A stretch of DNA of 63,661 bases from an uncultured Akkermansia sp. (GCA_905200945.1 CAJKMG010000016.1:1-63661), one strand, 5' to 3'. Shown: positions 1 to 9,311, numbered from the stretch's first letter. The notes: generated by a model from the sequence alone, not told the origin. Numbers and translations: made by a program.

Positions 1-120
1 ACAAGGACCAAGACAAGGACCAAGACAAGGACCAAGACAAGGACCAAGACAAGGACCAAGACAAGGACCAAGACAAGGACCAAGACAAGGACCAAGACAA
101 GGACCAAGACAAGGATAACG
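1..120 (+). repeat. 12-bp in-frame tandem repeat
   Basis: Nine perfect copies of the unit ACAAGGACCAAG occupy 1-108, followed by one degenerate copy to 120. The array may extend beyond the window edge. The unit is a multiple of three, so copy-number change would lengthen or shorten the KDQD tail without shifting the frame. Perfect identity between copies suggests recent expansion or ongoing slippage. Confidence 0.95.
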
Positions 121-398
121 CCACGGGCAAGGAAAACAAGAAAGACGAGAATGATATGAAGAACGCCCGTCTCCCCTCCTCTCCGGAAAAAGACAAGCTG
201 CCTGAAACGCCCGGCAAGGAAAAACTGCAGCCCCAGCCGGAAGAGGACAAACCCGCACCGGTAGCCACGCAAAAGGAAAGCAAGGAAGAAAAGGAACGCC
301 GGGAGGCAAGAGCCATCCTGATGGAACGCAGGGACATTGAACCCGGCTGCCCTGTTCCCCAGCGTTCGCCGGAAATTCCTCCGGACAAGGATTATTAA
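3..398 (+). CDS. C-terminal part of a Bat-operon protein with charged repeat tail (partial)
   Basis: An open frame enters from the left edge of the window and ends at TAA 396-398, so the N-terminus is missing. The visible 131 codons are extremely hydrophilic: a run of KDQD units encoded by a 12-bp tandem repeat, then a Lys/Glu/Pro-rich tail. No fold is recognisable. The next gene, 53 bp downstream, is a BatD/BatE-like fusion. By inference this is therefore the tail of a VWA- or TPR-containing BatB/BatC protein, which in other bacteria often end in low-complexity charged tails. An internal ATG at 156 would give 80 aa, but the frame is open far upstream of it. Family assignment rests on context only. 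Confidence 0.6.
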   Translation, partial: KDQDKDQDKDQDKDQDKDQDKDQDKDQDKDQDKDQDKDNATGKENKKDENDMKNARLPSSPEKDKLPETPGKEKLQPQPEEDKPAPVATQKESKEEKERREARAILMERRDIEPGCPVPQRSPEIPPDKDY

Positions 399-451
399 CC
401 CGTTCCTCCCGCATCCACGATGCCAACTCTTTAAACATACCCCGCAATACA

Positions 452-2866
452 ATGAAAAAACTGCTCGTCATTCTTTCGCTTTTCTTCTGCATGACTTTCA
501 CGCTTATGGCTCAGCAGGTGGTTACCACCTGGCTGTCCGATGCCGTTGTGCCGGGAGAACAAACCCGTCTCTTCATCATCCTGACAGACGGCAGCATCGC
601 CCGCCAGGACCCTCTTCCCCGGGTAAAGGGCGCCAGCCTGCGCTGGGTCAGCCAGGGCAACTACATCCGCTGGCCGGGGTCTCCCAACCAATCCGCCTTC
701 CTGATGGCCATTGAAGTAACGCCGGACGAAGTGGGCACCGTGGAAATCCCTTCCCTGACCCTGCAGGCCAACAATGGCCGCACCTATACCACGCTTCCCC
801 AGACGCTGACTGTCTACCCGTACAGCGCCATCAAGTGGAATACGCTGAACCTGAACGGAACAGCAGTCCCGTACGGCATGCTGTGGCATGTGGACAACCA
901 GAAACCCTATGTCCACCAGCCGGACCGCTGTGAACTGAAAATTTATGCTCCGGAATACATCCTGGAATACACAGCGCCCGCCATCACCACTTCCAACCTG
1001 GCTACCTGGCGTTTTGAACCCACGCTGGTGGAACTGCTCCGCGGCCAGCCTCGCGGTTCCGTACTTTACAAAGGCGTCAACTGGAATGTCATGACCTTCC
1101 AGAGCACCCTGTTTCCTCTGCGCGCCGGGGAAGTAACGGCATCCGGCACTGTCACGGCACGCGCCGCCCTGCCGGAGGCGGACCCTCTCATCGCCAATTT
1201 CATCCGTTCGGAAGTACTGGTGGAAATGGCCATTCCGGAAGTGAAAATCACAGCCCAGGAACTCCCCCCGGGAGCTCCCGCTTCTTTCACTAATGCCGTA
1301 GGGAATTTCCGCATCTCCTCTACCACGGACGCGCGGGATCTCAGCGCCAATGAACCCATTACCGTTAAAATCAAAGTAACAGGAACAGGCAATATCCACA
1401 GTATCGCCTGCCCGGCCCTCACGGACGCCTCCAACTGGAAACTCTATCCTCCCAACAAGCTGGACCCGGGCCAGAATACGCGCTCCATCCAGGGGACCGT
1501 GGAATTTCAGCAAATGATGCGCCCGGTTGCCCAAACGGATGCCATCCCTCCCTTTGAACTCACTTTTTTTGACCCCAGTACGCAACAGTACAAAACCGTA
1601 ACCACAGCCCCCATTCCCCTGGAATGGAAGGCATCGGCCATTACTGGAACGGCTGCCGGAGGCGCCGCGCCCGCCACGCCTCCCCCGGCTGGCACCATTC
1701 CGGTAGCGGAAATGACGGATATTTACGGGATCATGCCCGCCGCCGTCATGAACGCTCTTACCGCTCCGGCTCACTGGGGTTGGTATTTCCTAGCCTACAT
1801 TCCCGCCGTCATCCTGCTGGGAATGGCTCTGATCCGCTACATCCGGAAAATCCGGAAGGAAAGCTTCACGGCCAGGGAACGCATGAGAGCCTTTCGCAGG
1901 CTCGCCTCCACTCCGCGCCAGGCAAGCTCCACGGAATTCCTGCGTGCTGTCGGCAACTTTATTGAATCCTATATTCCTCCTTCCAAGCAGAATGAACAAA
2001 TGAAAAACATCCTTCAACTCCGGGACGACAGGGCATTCAAACCTTCGGAATCCTCGGATGAACTGCCGCACTCGGAACGCCAGAACATGCTCCAGGCTAT
2101 TAAAAAAGCCATTGCCAAGCTTCCCGTTCTCATGATGGCCGCCATACTGGCCCTGTCCCTGGCAGGAGCAGCCGGAAACGCGTCGGAAACGGACAATCTG
2201 GGCGTAAAAGCCTATGAACAGGGAGAGTACGCCAAAGCCATTGACTATTTCAGCAAGGAAAGCGGCAATATGAACCTTTCCAAGTCAGAACGCGCCTACG
2301 CCTGTTTCGGCATCGGCAATTCCTATTACCGCATGAACAAGCCCGGTCTGGCCGCTCTCAATTACCGCCGTGCTCTGGAACTCTCCCCGTACTTCACGGA
2401 AGCTGAATACAACCTGCAATTCATCGAACGCAAGGAGGGCGCCATCCTGCCCGCCAACACCACGGAAAACCAGTGGCTCACTTACATCCGCCATGATACG
2501 CTCGGCCCCATCTCCATCCTGTCCGGAGCCGTCATGCTCACCTTCCTGGCTCTGCTGACCGTTACCCGAAGACACGCGGCGCTGCTGACCATCCTGGCCA
2601 CCCTGAGCGGATTGGTCACCGTAGCGGCCGTCATGAACTACATCATGTACCCGGAAACCCCGGAATCCATTCCGGCGGATCGGTTGCTGGTCGTTACCCA
2701 AAAAACGCCCGGCAGACATGCGGCGGACATGAACAGCCCTGCGCTCATCACCCTTCCGGAATCCACCCCGCTCATCCTGCGCGCGGAACGCGGTTCCTGG
2801 TACTACGCCAGCACCTTCCAGAACACGCCCGTCTGGATACCCAGGACGGACGCTCAGCCGCTGTAG
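452..2866 (+). CDS. BatD-like protein fused to TPR and SH3-like domains
   Basis: The 804-aa envelope protein starts with a signal peptide (residues 1-20). It continues with a long beta-rich BatD-type region (about 25-420) and a transmembrane helix near 442-464. A second hydrophobic segment follows near 556-575, then TPR-like helices at about 583-662 with the typical GNSYYRMNKPGLAALNYRRA pattern. Two more membrane helices lie at about 686-730, and an SH3-like domain at about 745-804. Elsewhere BatD and the TPR protein BatE are separate genes of the Bat operon linked to aerotolerance and stress, so this looks like a BatD-BatE fusion. It follows the repeat-tailed gene by 53 bp, probably as one operon. 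A good hairpin terminator lies 29 bp downstream. Confidence 0.75.
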   Translation: MKKLLVILSLFFCMTFTLMAQQVVTTWLSDAVVPGEQTRLFIILTDGSIARQDPLPRVKGASLRWVSQGNYIRWPGSPNQSAFLMAIEVTPDEVGTVEIPSLTLQANNGRTYTTLPQTLTVYPYSAIKWNTLNLNGTAVPYGMLWHVDNQKPYVHQPDRCELKIYAPEYILEYTAPAITTSNLATWRFEPTLVELLRGQPRGSVLYKGVNWNVMTFQSTLFPLRAGEVTASGTVTARAALPEADPLIANFIRSEVLVEMAIPEVKITAQELPPGAPASFTNAVGNFRISSTTDARDLSANEPITVKIKVTGTGNIHSIACPALTDASNWKLYPPNKLDPGQNTRSIQGTVEFQQMMRPVAQTDAIPPFELTFFDPSTQQYKTVTTAPIPLEWKASAITGTAAGGAAPATPPPAGTIPVAEMTDIYGIMPAAVMNALTAPAHWGWYFLAYIPAVILLGMALIRYIRKIRKESFTARERMRAFRRLASTPRQASSTEFLRAVGNFIESYIPPSKQNEQMKNILQLRDDRAFKPSESSDELPHSERQNMLQAIKKAIAKLPVLMMAAILALSLAGAAGNASETDNLGVKAYEQGEYAKAIDYFSKESGNMNLSKSERAYACFGIGNSYYRMNKPGLAALNYRRALELSPYFTEAEYNLQFIERKEGAILPANTTENQWLTYIRHDTLGPISILSGAVMLTFLALLTVTRRHAALLTILATLSGLVTVAAVMNYIMYPETPESIPADRLLVVTQKTPGRHAADMNSPALITLPESTPLILRAERGSWYYASTFQNTPVWIPRTDAQPL

Positions 2867-2895
2867 CGCTTTATTATCCCTGCCTCCTCCTCTGG

Positions 2896-2944
2896 AGCCG
2901 CCTCTCCGGAAATAATGCCGTATTCCCGGAAGGGCGGCTTTCTT
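2896..2944 (+). terminator. Intrinsic terminator of the Bat operon
   Basis: The stem AGCCGCC (2896-2902) pairs with GGCGGCT (2933-2939). An inner TCCGG/CCGGA stem (2905-2909 with 2926-2930) reinforces it, and a short T-rich run follows. It begins 29 bp after the BatD-like stop codon. Confidence 0.65.
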
Positions 2945-3229
2945 GCGTCCGCATTCAACCTTCTTTCCTACTTAAGAAGCCGGAACCGGAAAACAGCGCA
3001 TTCTCTTTCAAGGGGGAAAAACCGGGAAGTCCCCTTCTGAAAACGCGTCAGAAGATTCCCCGGCCGCATGAACAAAAAGCCAATATATCCTACCCACAAG
3101 GCGTGCGTATATTGAAATTACCCGCTGACGCCCTTTCATCCCGGACAGATGAAAGGCTTGAAACAATTCTGATGCGGCAGGAAAATCCGCGCATCCCGTT
3201 TCCCCCCAACTGCCGGACGGCATCACGGT
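2945..3229. other. Intergenic gap without recognised gene
   Basis: This stretch separates the Bat terminator from the stop codon of the convergent aldo/keto reductase gene. Short frames here have no ribosome-binding site and no family resemblance. I see no RNA gene or repeat. Confidence 0.5.
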
Positions 3230-4060
3230 TTACCAGGAATCCAGATGCACCTTTCTGCCCGGGGGCGGAAAAGCCTCATCCAGCAAATCCACATCTTCCG
3301 CAGTCAGCCTGATGGACAAACTCCGGTAATTTTCCTGCACATGCGTGACGGAACCGGCTTTGGGAATCGCAATCATTCCAGGGCAGCGCAAAATCCAGGC
3401 CAGGGCAATCTGCACCGGGGTGGCCTCATGCTTCTGCGCAATCTCCATCAGCACCGGATTGCGGGAAAGCCGCCCTTCATCCGCAGGCGAATAGGCCATC
3501 ACGGGAAGGTGGCGTTCCCGGCACCACGGCAGCAAATCGTACTCCACACCTCGATGGGCCAGATTATAAAGAATCTGGTTGGCGGCGCAGGAGGCTCCCC
3601 CCGGGACGGCGTAAAATCGCTCCATTTCCGGAACGTCCATATTGCTGACGCCCCATGCTTTTATTTTACCCTCCTGCTGCAGCTCAATCATGGAGGCAAC
3701 CGTATCCTCAATGGGATGAGGACCTCCCCAGTGAAGCAGAAACAAATCCACATAATCCGTCTTCAGCCTGTTCAGGCTCCGTTCGCAGGCCGCTTTGGTT
3801 CCTGTCCTGCTGGCGTTGCCGGGCAGCACCTTGGTAACCAGGAACACACGGTCGCGCAATCCGCGGATTGCCGCTCCCACCATTTCCTCGTTGCCATACA
3901 TCTCCGCCGTATCCACTACGCTCATGCCCAGCTCAATGCCGGCGCGCAAAGCATCTATTTCATCGGCTTCCCTCAACGCTGACTTTCCCATTTTCCAGGT
4001 TCCCTGCCCCAGGGAGCAAACCTTCCGATGGTCCGGAAAAATTACTGAATGTTCCATCAT
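3230..4060 (-). CDS. Aldo/keto reductase
   Basis: This is an NADPH-dependent oxidoreductase of the AKR TIM-barrel family, acting on an unknown carbonyl substrate in the cytoplasm. The family tetrad is visible: Asp and Tyr in DTAEMYGNEEMVG, Lys in FLVTKVLP and His in FLLHWGG. The C-terminal cofactor region IAIPKAGSVTHVQEN is also typical. The frame is open for another 36 codons upstream. The start at 4060 (MMEHSV) gives 276 aa, the usual family length, and has a purine-rich AAGAAG stretch before it; the longer form would add an improbable hydrophobic head. It appears to be a single-gene unit. Confidence 0.88.
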   Translation of the reverse strand: MMEHSVIFPDHRKVCSLGQGTWKMGKSALREADEIDALRAGIELGMSVVDTAEMYGNEEMVGAAIRGLRDRVFLVTKVLPGNASRTGTKAACERSLNRLKTDYVDLFLLHWGGPHPIEDTVASMIELQQEGKIKAWGVSNMDVPEMERFYAVPGGASCAANQILYNLAHRGVEYDLLPWCRERHLPVMAYSPADEGRLSRNPVLMEIAQKHEATPVQIALAWILRCPGMIAIPKAGSVTHVQENYRSLSIRLTAEDVDLLDEAFPPPGRKVHLDSW

Positions 4061-4397
4061 TAATATCTTCTTTCTACCTGATCGCATCATTCCATGCCGT
4101 ACAAACCTTTGACAGCAGAGGATAAAAAAAAGCTCAAAAATCAGGACGTTTTTCCTGAACCGCCTCACCCGTCATTTTCCCTCTTTTGCTGGCGAGACGT
4201 CAATAACTCTCATTGAATTTTCATTCAATATGCTCCCAGTAAACATATAAGAAATATCCATTCCCAGCCGTGCATAGCAGCATCAAAAAAACGCACAGAT
4301 CTCCAGCCATACCGACTCCGGAACAACGGGCTCTCTTCTGGAAAAATCACGCCCGGTATCGCTTTTTCAGTCCCCTTTTTTCACTGCTGTTTTGAAA
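4061..4397. other. Intergenic region, probably with AKR promoter
   Basis: About 340 bp between the aldo/keto reductase start and the glyQS terminator. It is more AT-rich than its neighbours. It must hold the promoter of the minus-strand reductase, but I could not pick convincing -35 and -10 boxes. No gene or repeat was recognised. Confidence 0.4.
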
Positions 4398-4430
4398 ATA
4401 AAAAGCCGTTCCGCTGTCAACGGAACGGCT
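4398..4430 (-). terminator. Intrinsic terminator of glyQS
   Basis: Read on the minus strand, the perfect 10-bp stem AGCCGTTCCG/CGGAACGGCT (4404-4413 with 4421-4430) has a 7-nt loop and is followed by TTTTTATTTT. It lies 38 bp beyond the glyQS stop codon. Confidence 0.9.
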
Positions 4431-4467
4431 CTGAAGGCATTTCGGCATCAAAGCCGCTGAAAAAACA

Positions 4468-6045
4468 TCAACGTATGCGGGCAATAAGCCAATGCAGCAG
4501 GTCTTCAATTGCAACACGTTCCTGTTTCATGGAGTCGCGGTGGCGAATGGTCACCGTCCCCTTGAGCGAAGCATCATTTTCCCCGAGAGTTTCAAAGTCC
4601 ACGGTTATGCAGAAAGGAGTACCCACTTCATCCTGGCGGCGGTAACGGCGGCCGACGGCTCCCGTTTCATCATAAAAGACGGACATCCACGGCTGAAGCG
4701 TCTTTTCAATTTCCCGGGCAATACGCACCTGTTCCCCGTTTTTCTTAAGCAGAGGGAAGATGGCCGCCTTGATCGGAGCCATGCGGGGCACGAAGCGCAA
4801 CACCGTGCGGACGTCTTTTTTACCTTTGTCGTCCACCAGTTCCTCTTCATCGTAAGCTTCGCAGATAATGGCCAGAATGGTGCGGTCACAACCGGCAGAA
4901 GGCTCCACCACATGGGGAATGAATTTCTCCCGCGTCTCTTCGTCAAAATATTCCAGAGGACGGCCGGAACCTTTCTGATGGCAGCTCAGGTCATAATCCG
5001 TCCGGTAGGCGATGCCCTCCAGTTCCTGGATGCCGAAGGGGAATTCATACTCCAGGTCATAGGTTTTCTTGGAGTAGAAAGCGCGTTCGCCGTCCGGCAC
5101 GTCCAAAATATGAATGTGTTCGCGCGGAACCCCCACTTCGTCATAGAAGCAAAGACGGTGTTCCAGCCATTCATCCACCAGGCGCAGCCCGTCTTCCGGC
5201 CGGCAGAAATATTCGATTTCCATTTGTTCGAATTCGCGGGAACGGAAAGTGAAGTTCCGCGGATTAATCTCATTGCGGAAAGATTTTCCGATCTGGGCGA
5301 TTCCGAAAGGCAGTTTGACGCGGGAACTGTCCAGAATGTTCTTATACTGGCAGAAAATGGACTGGGCCGTTTCCGGGCGCAGCCAGCCCGTAGCGTTGGG
5401 ATCGTTTTCATCAGAGGTAGCTCCAATGGTCGTCCTGAACATGAGGTTGAACTCACGGGCTTCCGTCAGCAGGGAACCGTTAGCAGGATTGTACATGGTG
5501 GAATCCGTTACGGTTTCCATGCACTCGCCTTTCAGCTCCATGTCCTTGTAAGAGGCATCCTTGCCGGCCAGCTGGGCATAATATTGAGCCGCGGTCTTAC
5601 GGGCCTTGTCCGCCTGTTGTTCAGATTCCACCAGAACGGAGTACTTCTTTTCAATATTCCAGGAACCGTCTTTTTTGGCGGCTCCGGTATAGAAAAACCC
5701 CATGCCGCTCTGGGCCGGGACCTGGTCCGCACGCAGACGCTCCTTGGTCAACAGGCAATCGCACATCGGGTCGGAGAATCCGCCCACATGGCCGGAAGCC
5801 ACCAGTACGGAGTTATGCGTCAGGATGGAACCGTCCATGCCGACCACATCCTCGCGTTCCTGCACATTTTTACGCCACCAGTATTCTTTCAGATTGCGCT
5901 TGAGCTCCACCCCCATGGGACCATAGTCCCAGCAACCGTTCAGACCGCCGTAAATTTCAGCTGACTGGAAGATGAATCCTCTTCTTTTACAGAGGCTCAC
6001 GATTTTTTCCATTCGGGCGGGGTCTGTGTTGGTTCTGTCTGCCAT
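4468..6045 (-). CDS. glyQS: Glycyl-tRNA synthetase, single-chain dimeric type
   Basis: This class II synthetase charges tRNA-Gly with glycine for translation. The 525-aa protein is the homodimeric form, not the split alpha/beta type. Visible landmarks are the N-terminal CKRRGFIFQSAEIYGGLNGC with WDYGPMGVELK, motif 2 KSFRNEINPR, the following FTFRSREFEQMEIEYF, and motif 3 EPSAGCDRTILAI. The anticodon-binding domain occupies the last 100 residues or so. It starts at ATG 6045 and ends before a strong terminator. The neighbours are functionally unrelated. Confidence 0.95.
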   Translation of the reverse strand: MADRTNTDPARMEKIVSLCKRRGFIFQSAEIYGGLNGCWDYGPMGVELKRNLKEYWWRKNVQEREDVVGMDGSILTHNSVLVASGHVGGFSDPMCDCLLTKERLRADQVPAQSGMGFFYTGAAKKDGSWNIEKKYSVLVESEQQADKARKTAAQYYAQLAGKDASYKDMELKGECMETVTDSTMYNPANGSLLTEAREFNLMFRTTIGATSDENDPNATGWLRPETAQSIFCQYKNILDSSRVKLPFGIAQIGKSFRNEINPRNFTFRSREFEQMEIEYFCRPEDGLRLVDEWLEHRLCFYDEVGVPREHIHILDVPDGERAFYSKKTYDLEYEFPFGIQELEGIAYRTDYDLSCHQKGSGRPLEYFDEETREKFIPHVVEPSAGCDRTILAIICEAYDEEELVDDKGKKDVRTVLRFVPRMAPIKAAIFPLLKKNGEQVRIAREIEKTLQPWMSVFYDETGAVGRRYRRQDEVGTPFCITVDFETLGENDASLKGTVTIRHRDSMKQERVAIEDLLHWLIARIR

Positions 6046-6128
6046 GATAAGTTATATAATTGGGTTGGCTATGCGGGTTGTATTGATGCCCGCAATCAGC
6101 GTTCAGTAAAAGCAAAAAGCGTGTCTTC

Positions 6129-6791
6129 TCAAGAATTCCAAGGAAGGGGGACACCCTTGAGCAGCTGGGAACCAAACCCCGCTTCCACCAGCGTGCGGAA
6201 TGCCGCCATCGCCTCCGGAGTCACAGGCTGTTCCGTGGAAAATCCCTGTTTAGGATATTCCAGTATCCTTTGAAAGTCCCCCACCATGGCGGAAACAACC
6301 AGCTCCTGCGGAAGCTCCCTGGTCAGATATTCCCTGAACGGGAAAGGAGGCGAGCTGACCGCCACCCGCGCTTCCGGCCACTGGGCCTGGAGCGTAGCCA
6401 GCGTGCGCCGTTCCATATAGGGCTTTTGAAGGGCGATGAGGCTGGATGGTTCCGGGATGCCGGCTTTCTTCAGGACAGCGCGGGAAAAACGGACATTTTC
6501 TCCCGTATTGGTAGATTTGTTTTCAATGAGGATGCAATCCCCCGGCACACCCTTCTTCATGGCCGCCTCTGCAAACAGTTCCGCTTCCGGTACGGCCCAT
6601 TCCCCCGTAAAACGCCCCATCCCGCCGGAAAAGAGCAACAGGGGAGCCAGCTTCCTGGCATAAAGTTCCGCCGCATATTCCGCCACTCTTATGTCATTGC
6701 TGCCAAGAATGAAAATGAGTTCCGCCGGATGCAGCTCCTGCTTCACGTGATGGTAGTCCCACAAAATTTCTATGGCTTCCTCTGGAGTCAT
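6129..6791 (-). CDS. YdcF-like (DUF218) protein
   Basis: The 220-aa protein matches the DUF218/YdcF/SanA/ElyC fold. It has the pattern ILGSNDIRVAEYAAELY, then LLFSGGMG, the E-N-x-S-x-N-T-x-E-N motif (ENKSTNTGENV) and IALQKPYMERR. Several relatives act in envelope or polysaccharide metabolism, but YdcF itself binds a nucleotide-type ligand with unclear role. No signal peptide or membrane helix is present, so it resembles cytoplasmic YdcF more than SanA. It ends 83 bp before the glyQS start. The substrate is unknown. Confidence 0.8.
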   Translation of the reverse strand: MTPEEAIEILWDYHHVKQELHPAELIFILGSNDIRVAEYAAELYARKLAPLLLFSGGMGRFTGEWAVPEAELFAEAAMKKGVPGDCILIENKSTNTGENVRFSRAVLKKAGIPEPSSLIALQKPYMERRTLATLQAQWPEARVAVSSPPFPFREYLTRELPQELVVSAMVGDFQRILEYPKQGFSTEQPVTPEAMAAFRTLVEAGFGSQLLKGVPLPWNS

Positions 6792-6835
6792 CTGCTCTTA
6801 TGTACTCAAGAAATTCCCCCCTGTAAACGCCGGAT

Positions 6836-7615
6836 TCACCATAATCCGTATTTACCCCATGCCAGAGCAGCCCAGCCCAGCAGCGCATTCGCCGCCGCAT
6901 GCATCACGATCACGGCGCACAGATTTTTCCGCCAGACGGCAAGCAAATACGCCAGGGAACCGTAAACGAACGCGCCGCAGTAGTCCACGGGCTGGTGCAC
7001 CGCCATGAAACAGAGGGTAGTCACCCAGTATGCCTTCCAGCTATGAGTGCCGAATGGCACCTTCCAGGGATGGTCCGGATTCACCATCAAACGCATCAGA
7101 TAGCCGCGCCAGAAAAGTTCCTCCACCAGAGCCACCACGACCACGGCACGGAAGAAACGCAGCACCAGGGCCACCAGCCAGCTCCAGGAATCCGTAAGGA
7201 AGACGATGCCCGGATCAAACCCCTCCGGACGCGCGTCAATTCCCAGCAGATACCGGTACCAGGGCCAGGAGGGATGACCAAACCAGGCGTCCGCGCCTCC
7301 GGGCAGGCGGTCCGCTATCATGGTCGGGGCCAGCCAGCACAGGATACCCAGCACGCCGAACAAAATTCCCCAGGCGGCGGGCTTCCACCGCCAATCCCAA
7401 TCAATGGCTTTTCTCCACCGGAAAACCAGCGCAAAACAAACGATTGCCTGAACGGGGTACAGCCATTGTTCCGGCGCCCTTCTCCACCAGGGCGCGGCCG
7501 GGTGGTCCCATTCCAGCAAGGGAACGCCAAACTGCCATACCAGGGTAAAGCCCATGAATACCGCAAAAGGCGCCACATACGCCTTTGTTTTCAGCGCCTC
7601 CGTCACGGAGTTCAT
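6836..7615 (-). CDS. CPBP-family intramembrane protease
   Basis: A 259-aa polytopic membrane protein of the CPBP (Abi/CAAX-protease-like) family. The three family motifs are present: EELFWRGYLMR (EExxxR), TLCFMAVHQP (FxxxH) and VIVMHAAANALLG (HxxxN). These form the glutamate/histidine active site in the membrane. I chose ATG 7615 (MNSVTEALK) because the frame upstream overlaps the aminotransferase coding region. With this start the gap to that stop codon is 13 bp, so the two are probably co-transcribed. Relatives process prenylated or bacteriocin-related peptides; the substrate here is unknown. Confidence 0.85.
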   Translation of the reverse strand: MNSVTEALKTKAYVAPFAVFMGFTLVWQFGVPLLEWDHPAAPWWRRAPEQWLYPVQAIVCFALVFRWRKAIDWDWRWKPAAWGILFGVLGILCWLAPTMIADRLPGGADAWFGHPSWPWYRYLLGIDARPEGFDPGIVFLTDSWSWLVALVLRFFRAVVVVALVEELFWRGYLMRLMVNPDHPWKVPFGTHSWKAYWVTTLCFMAVHQPVDYCGAFVYGSLAYLLAVWRKNLCAVIVMHAAANALLGWAALAWGKYGLW

Positions 7616-7628
7616 GAATGCAGCCCGG

Positions 7629-8798
7629 TCAGGAAAGAGTTTCCACAAAATGCTCCATGCGGTTGCAGGCCTCCTTGATCTGGTCAAAGGCGGTCGCATA
7701 ACAACAGCGCAGGAAGCCTTCCCCGCTCGAGCCGAAGGCGGTCCCCGGTACGGCGGCCACCTGCTTCTCCATCAGCAGGCGGGTGGCAAACTCCTTGCTG
7801 GTCAGGCCAAATTTGGAAATATCCGGGAAGACATAGAACGCACCTCCGGGCAGGTGGCAGTCCATGCCTATTTCATTAAGGCGCTTCACCAGGTAATCCC
7901 GGCGCTGGCGGTAGCTTTCCCGCATCTTCAACATGGCGGATGTCCCGTTTTCCAATGCTTCAATGGCCGCCTCCTGGGAAGTAATGGGGGCGCAGAGCAT
8001 GGAATACTGATGAATTTTCATCATGGCGGAAATAAGCGGTTCCGGACCGCAGGCATACCCCAGCCGGAACCCCGTCATGGCGAATGCCTTGGAAAATCCG
8101 TGCAGCAGGAGCGTACGCTCCTTCATCCCCGGCAGAGAGGCTATCGAAACGTGCGGCTTGCCGTCATAACGCAGTTCGCTGTAGATTTCATCCGTCAGCA
8201 CGATGAGATCATGCTTGATGCAGATGCGGGCAATTTCCTGAAGGGTTTCCACCGGAGCCACCGCTCCGGTAGGATTCGTCGGGAAGTTAAGCATCAGCAC
8301 CTTGGTCCGCGGGGTAATGGCCGCTTCCAGCACCTCCGGATTAAGGGCGAAAAGATCCCTCTTGCTCGTAGGAACGGCGGTAGCTACGCCATAGGCCATG
8401 TTGACGCTGGGAGCATAGGAAACATAACAGGGCTCGTGATAAAGAACTTCGTCCCCCGGATTCAGAATGGCACGAAGAGCGAGATCTATGGCTTCACTTA
8501 CGCCTACGGTCACCAGCACTTCGCGCAGGGGATCGTAGTTGACATGGAAGAATCCGTCCACGTATTTGACGATGGAACGGCGCAGGGATTCCAAACCGTA
8601 ATTGGATGTATAGGAGGTATGCCCCTTTTCCAGGGAGTAAATGGCCGCTTCCCGTATGTTCCACGGAGTCACGAAGTCCGGCTCCCCTACGCCCAGGGAG
8701 ATAATATCCGTCCGCCCTGTAACCAGGTCAAAGAATTCCCGGATGCCGGAACGGGGTATGGAGCTTACCTGCTCCGCTATTTTGTTCTGCCAGTTCAT
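7629..8798 (-). CDS. PLP-dependent class I/II aminotransferase
   Basis: A 389-aa fold-type I aminotransferase. The PLP lysine sits in GFSKAFAMTGFRLGY. The substrate-phosphate region GVSEAIDLALRAI, the pairing asparagine in FPTNPTGAV and the acidic residue in VLTDEIYSEL are all present. The sequence resembles aspartate/aromatic-type enzymes of the PatA group; the amino donor cannot be fixed. An Lrp/AsnC regulator gene ends 27 bp upstream on the same strand, a common pairing for amino-acid enzymes, and a CPBP protease gene follows after 13 bp. Confidence 0.9.
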   Translation of the reverse strand: MNWQNKIAEQVSSIPRSGIREFFDLVTGRTDIISLGVGEPDFVTPWNIREAAIYSLEKGHTSYTSNYGLESLRRSIVKYVDGFFHVNYDPLREVLVTVGVSEAIDLALRAILNPGDEVLYHEPCYVSYAPSVNMAYGVATAVPTSKRDLFALNPEVLEAAITPRTKVLMLNFPTNPTGAVAPVETLQEIARICIKHDLIVLTDEIYSELRYDGKPHVSIASLPGMKERTLLLHGFSKAFAMTGFRLGYACGPEPLISAMMKIHQYSMLCAPITSQEAAIEALENGTSAMLKMRESYRQRRDYLVKRLNEIGMDCHLPGGAFYVFPDISKFGLTSKEFATRLLMEKQVAAVPGTAFGSSGEGFLRCCYATAFDQIKEACNRMEHFVETLS

Positions 8799-8825
8799 AA
8801 TGATTCCTTTCGTAACGGCAGAAGA

Positions 8826-9311
8826 TTACGGAGCGACAGCCAGGCGTTCAGTCTGCACGGGAGCTTCAAACACACAACCGTTTTTCTTGTAGGTTTTCAG
8901 ATGGAAGTGGGTGGAAGTGGACAATACCCCTTCCAGCGTAGAGAGTTTTTCCGCCACAAACCGGGCAATGTCCCTCATGCTTTTTCCTTCCACCAGCACC
9001 AGCAGGTCAAAACCGCCGCTTGCCAGATAACAGGAGGACACTTCGTCAAACCGTGAGATGCGCATGGCCAGGCGGTCAAAACCGCCGTCGCGTTCAGGCG
9101 TCATTTTCACTTCAATGAAAGCAGCCACCTTGCTGTCGTGTTCATATTCCTCATTCACCACAGCCTGGTATCCGAGGATGACGCCTTCCTTCTCCCACTG
9201 TTCCCGCTGGGCCCGTACGGCTTCTTCAGTCATGTCAAGACGTTCGGCCAATTCGCCATCGCTCAAGCGGGCTTGAGTCGCCAGTAACTGTAGAAGTGAT
9301 GCAGAGGACAT
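8826..9311 (-). CDS. Lrp/AsnC-family transcriptional regulator
   Basis: The 161-aa protein has an N-terminal winged-helix region (about 5-50: LSDGELAERLDMTEEAVRAQ). A C-terminal RAM ligand-binding domain follows (about 65-145), with the typical V.AFIEVKM, YLASGGFDLLVLVEG and GVLSTSTHFHL segments. Members sense amino acids and often control the adjacent gene. It is the first gene of a minus-strand unit with the aminotransferase, so it may regulate that enzyme and itself. The DNA-binding half is somewhat divergent. Confidence 0.85.
   Translation of the reverse strand: MSSASLLQLLATQARLSDGELAERLDMTEEAVRAQREQWEKEGVILGYQAVVNEEYEHDSKVAAFIEVKMTPERDGGFDRLAMRISRFDEVSSCYLASGGFDLLVLVEGKSMRDIARFVAEKLSTLEGVLSTSTHFHLKTYKKNGCVFEAPVQTERLAVAP

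Noticed and set aside
1..120. Tandem repeats as a CRISPR array
   Set aside because: The units are 12 bp, contiguous, without spacers and in frame with coding sequence.
3008..3312. Short frames in the gap after the Bat terminator
   Set aside because: No start signal, no conserved motif, and opposing short frames of similar quality in the same place.
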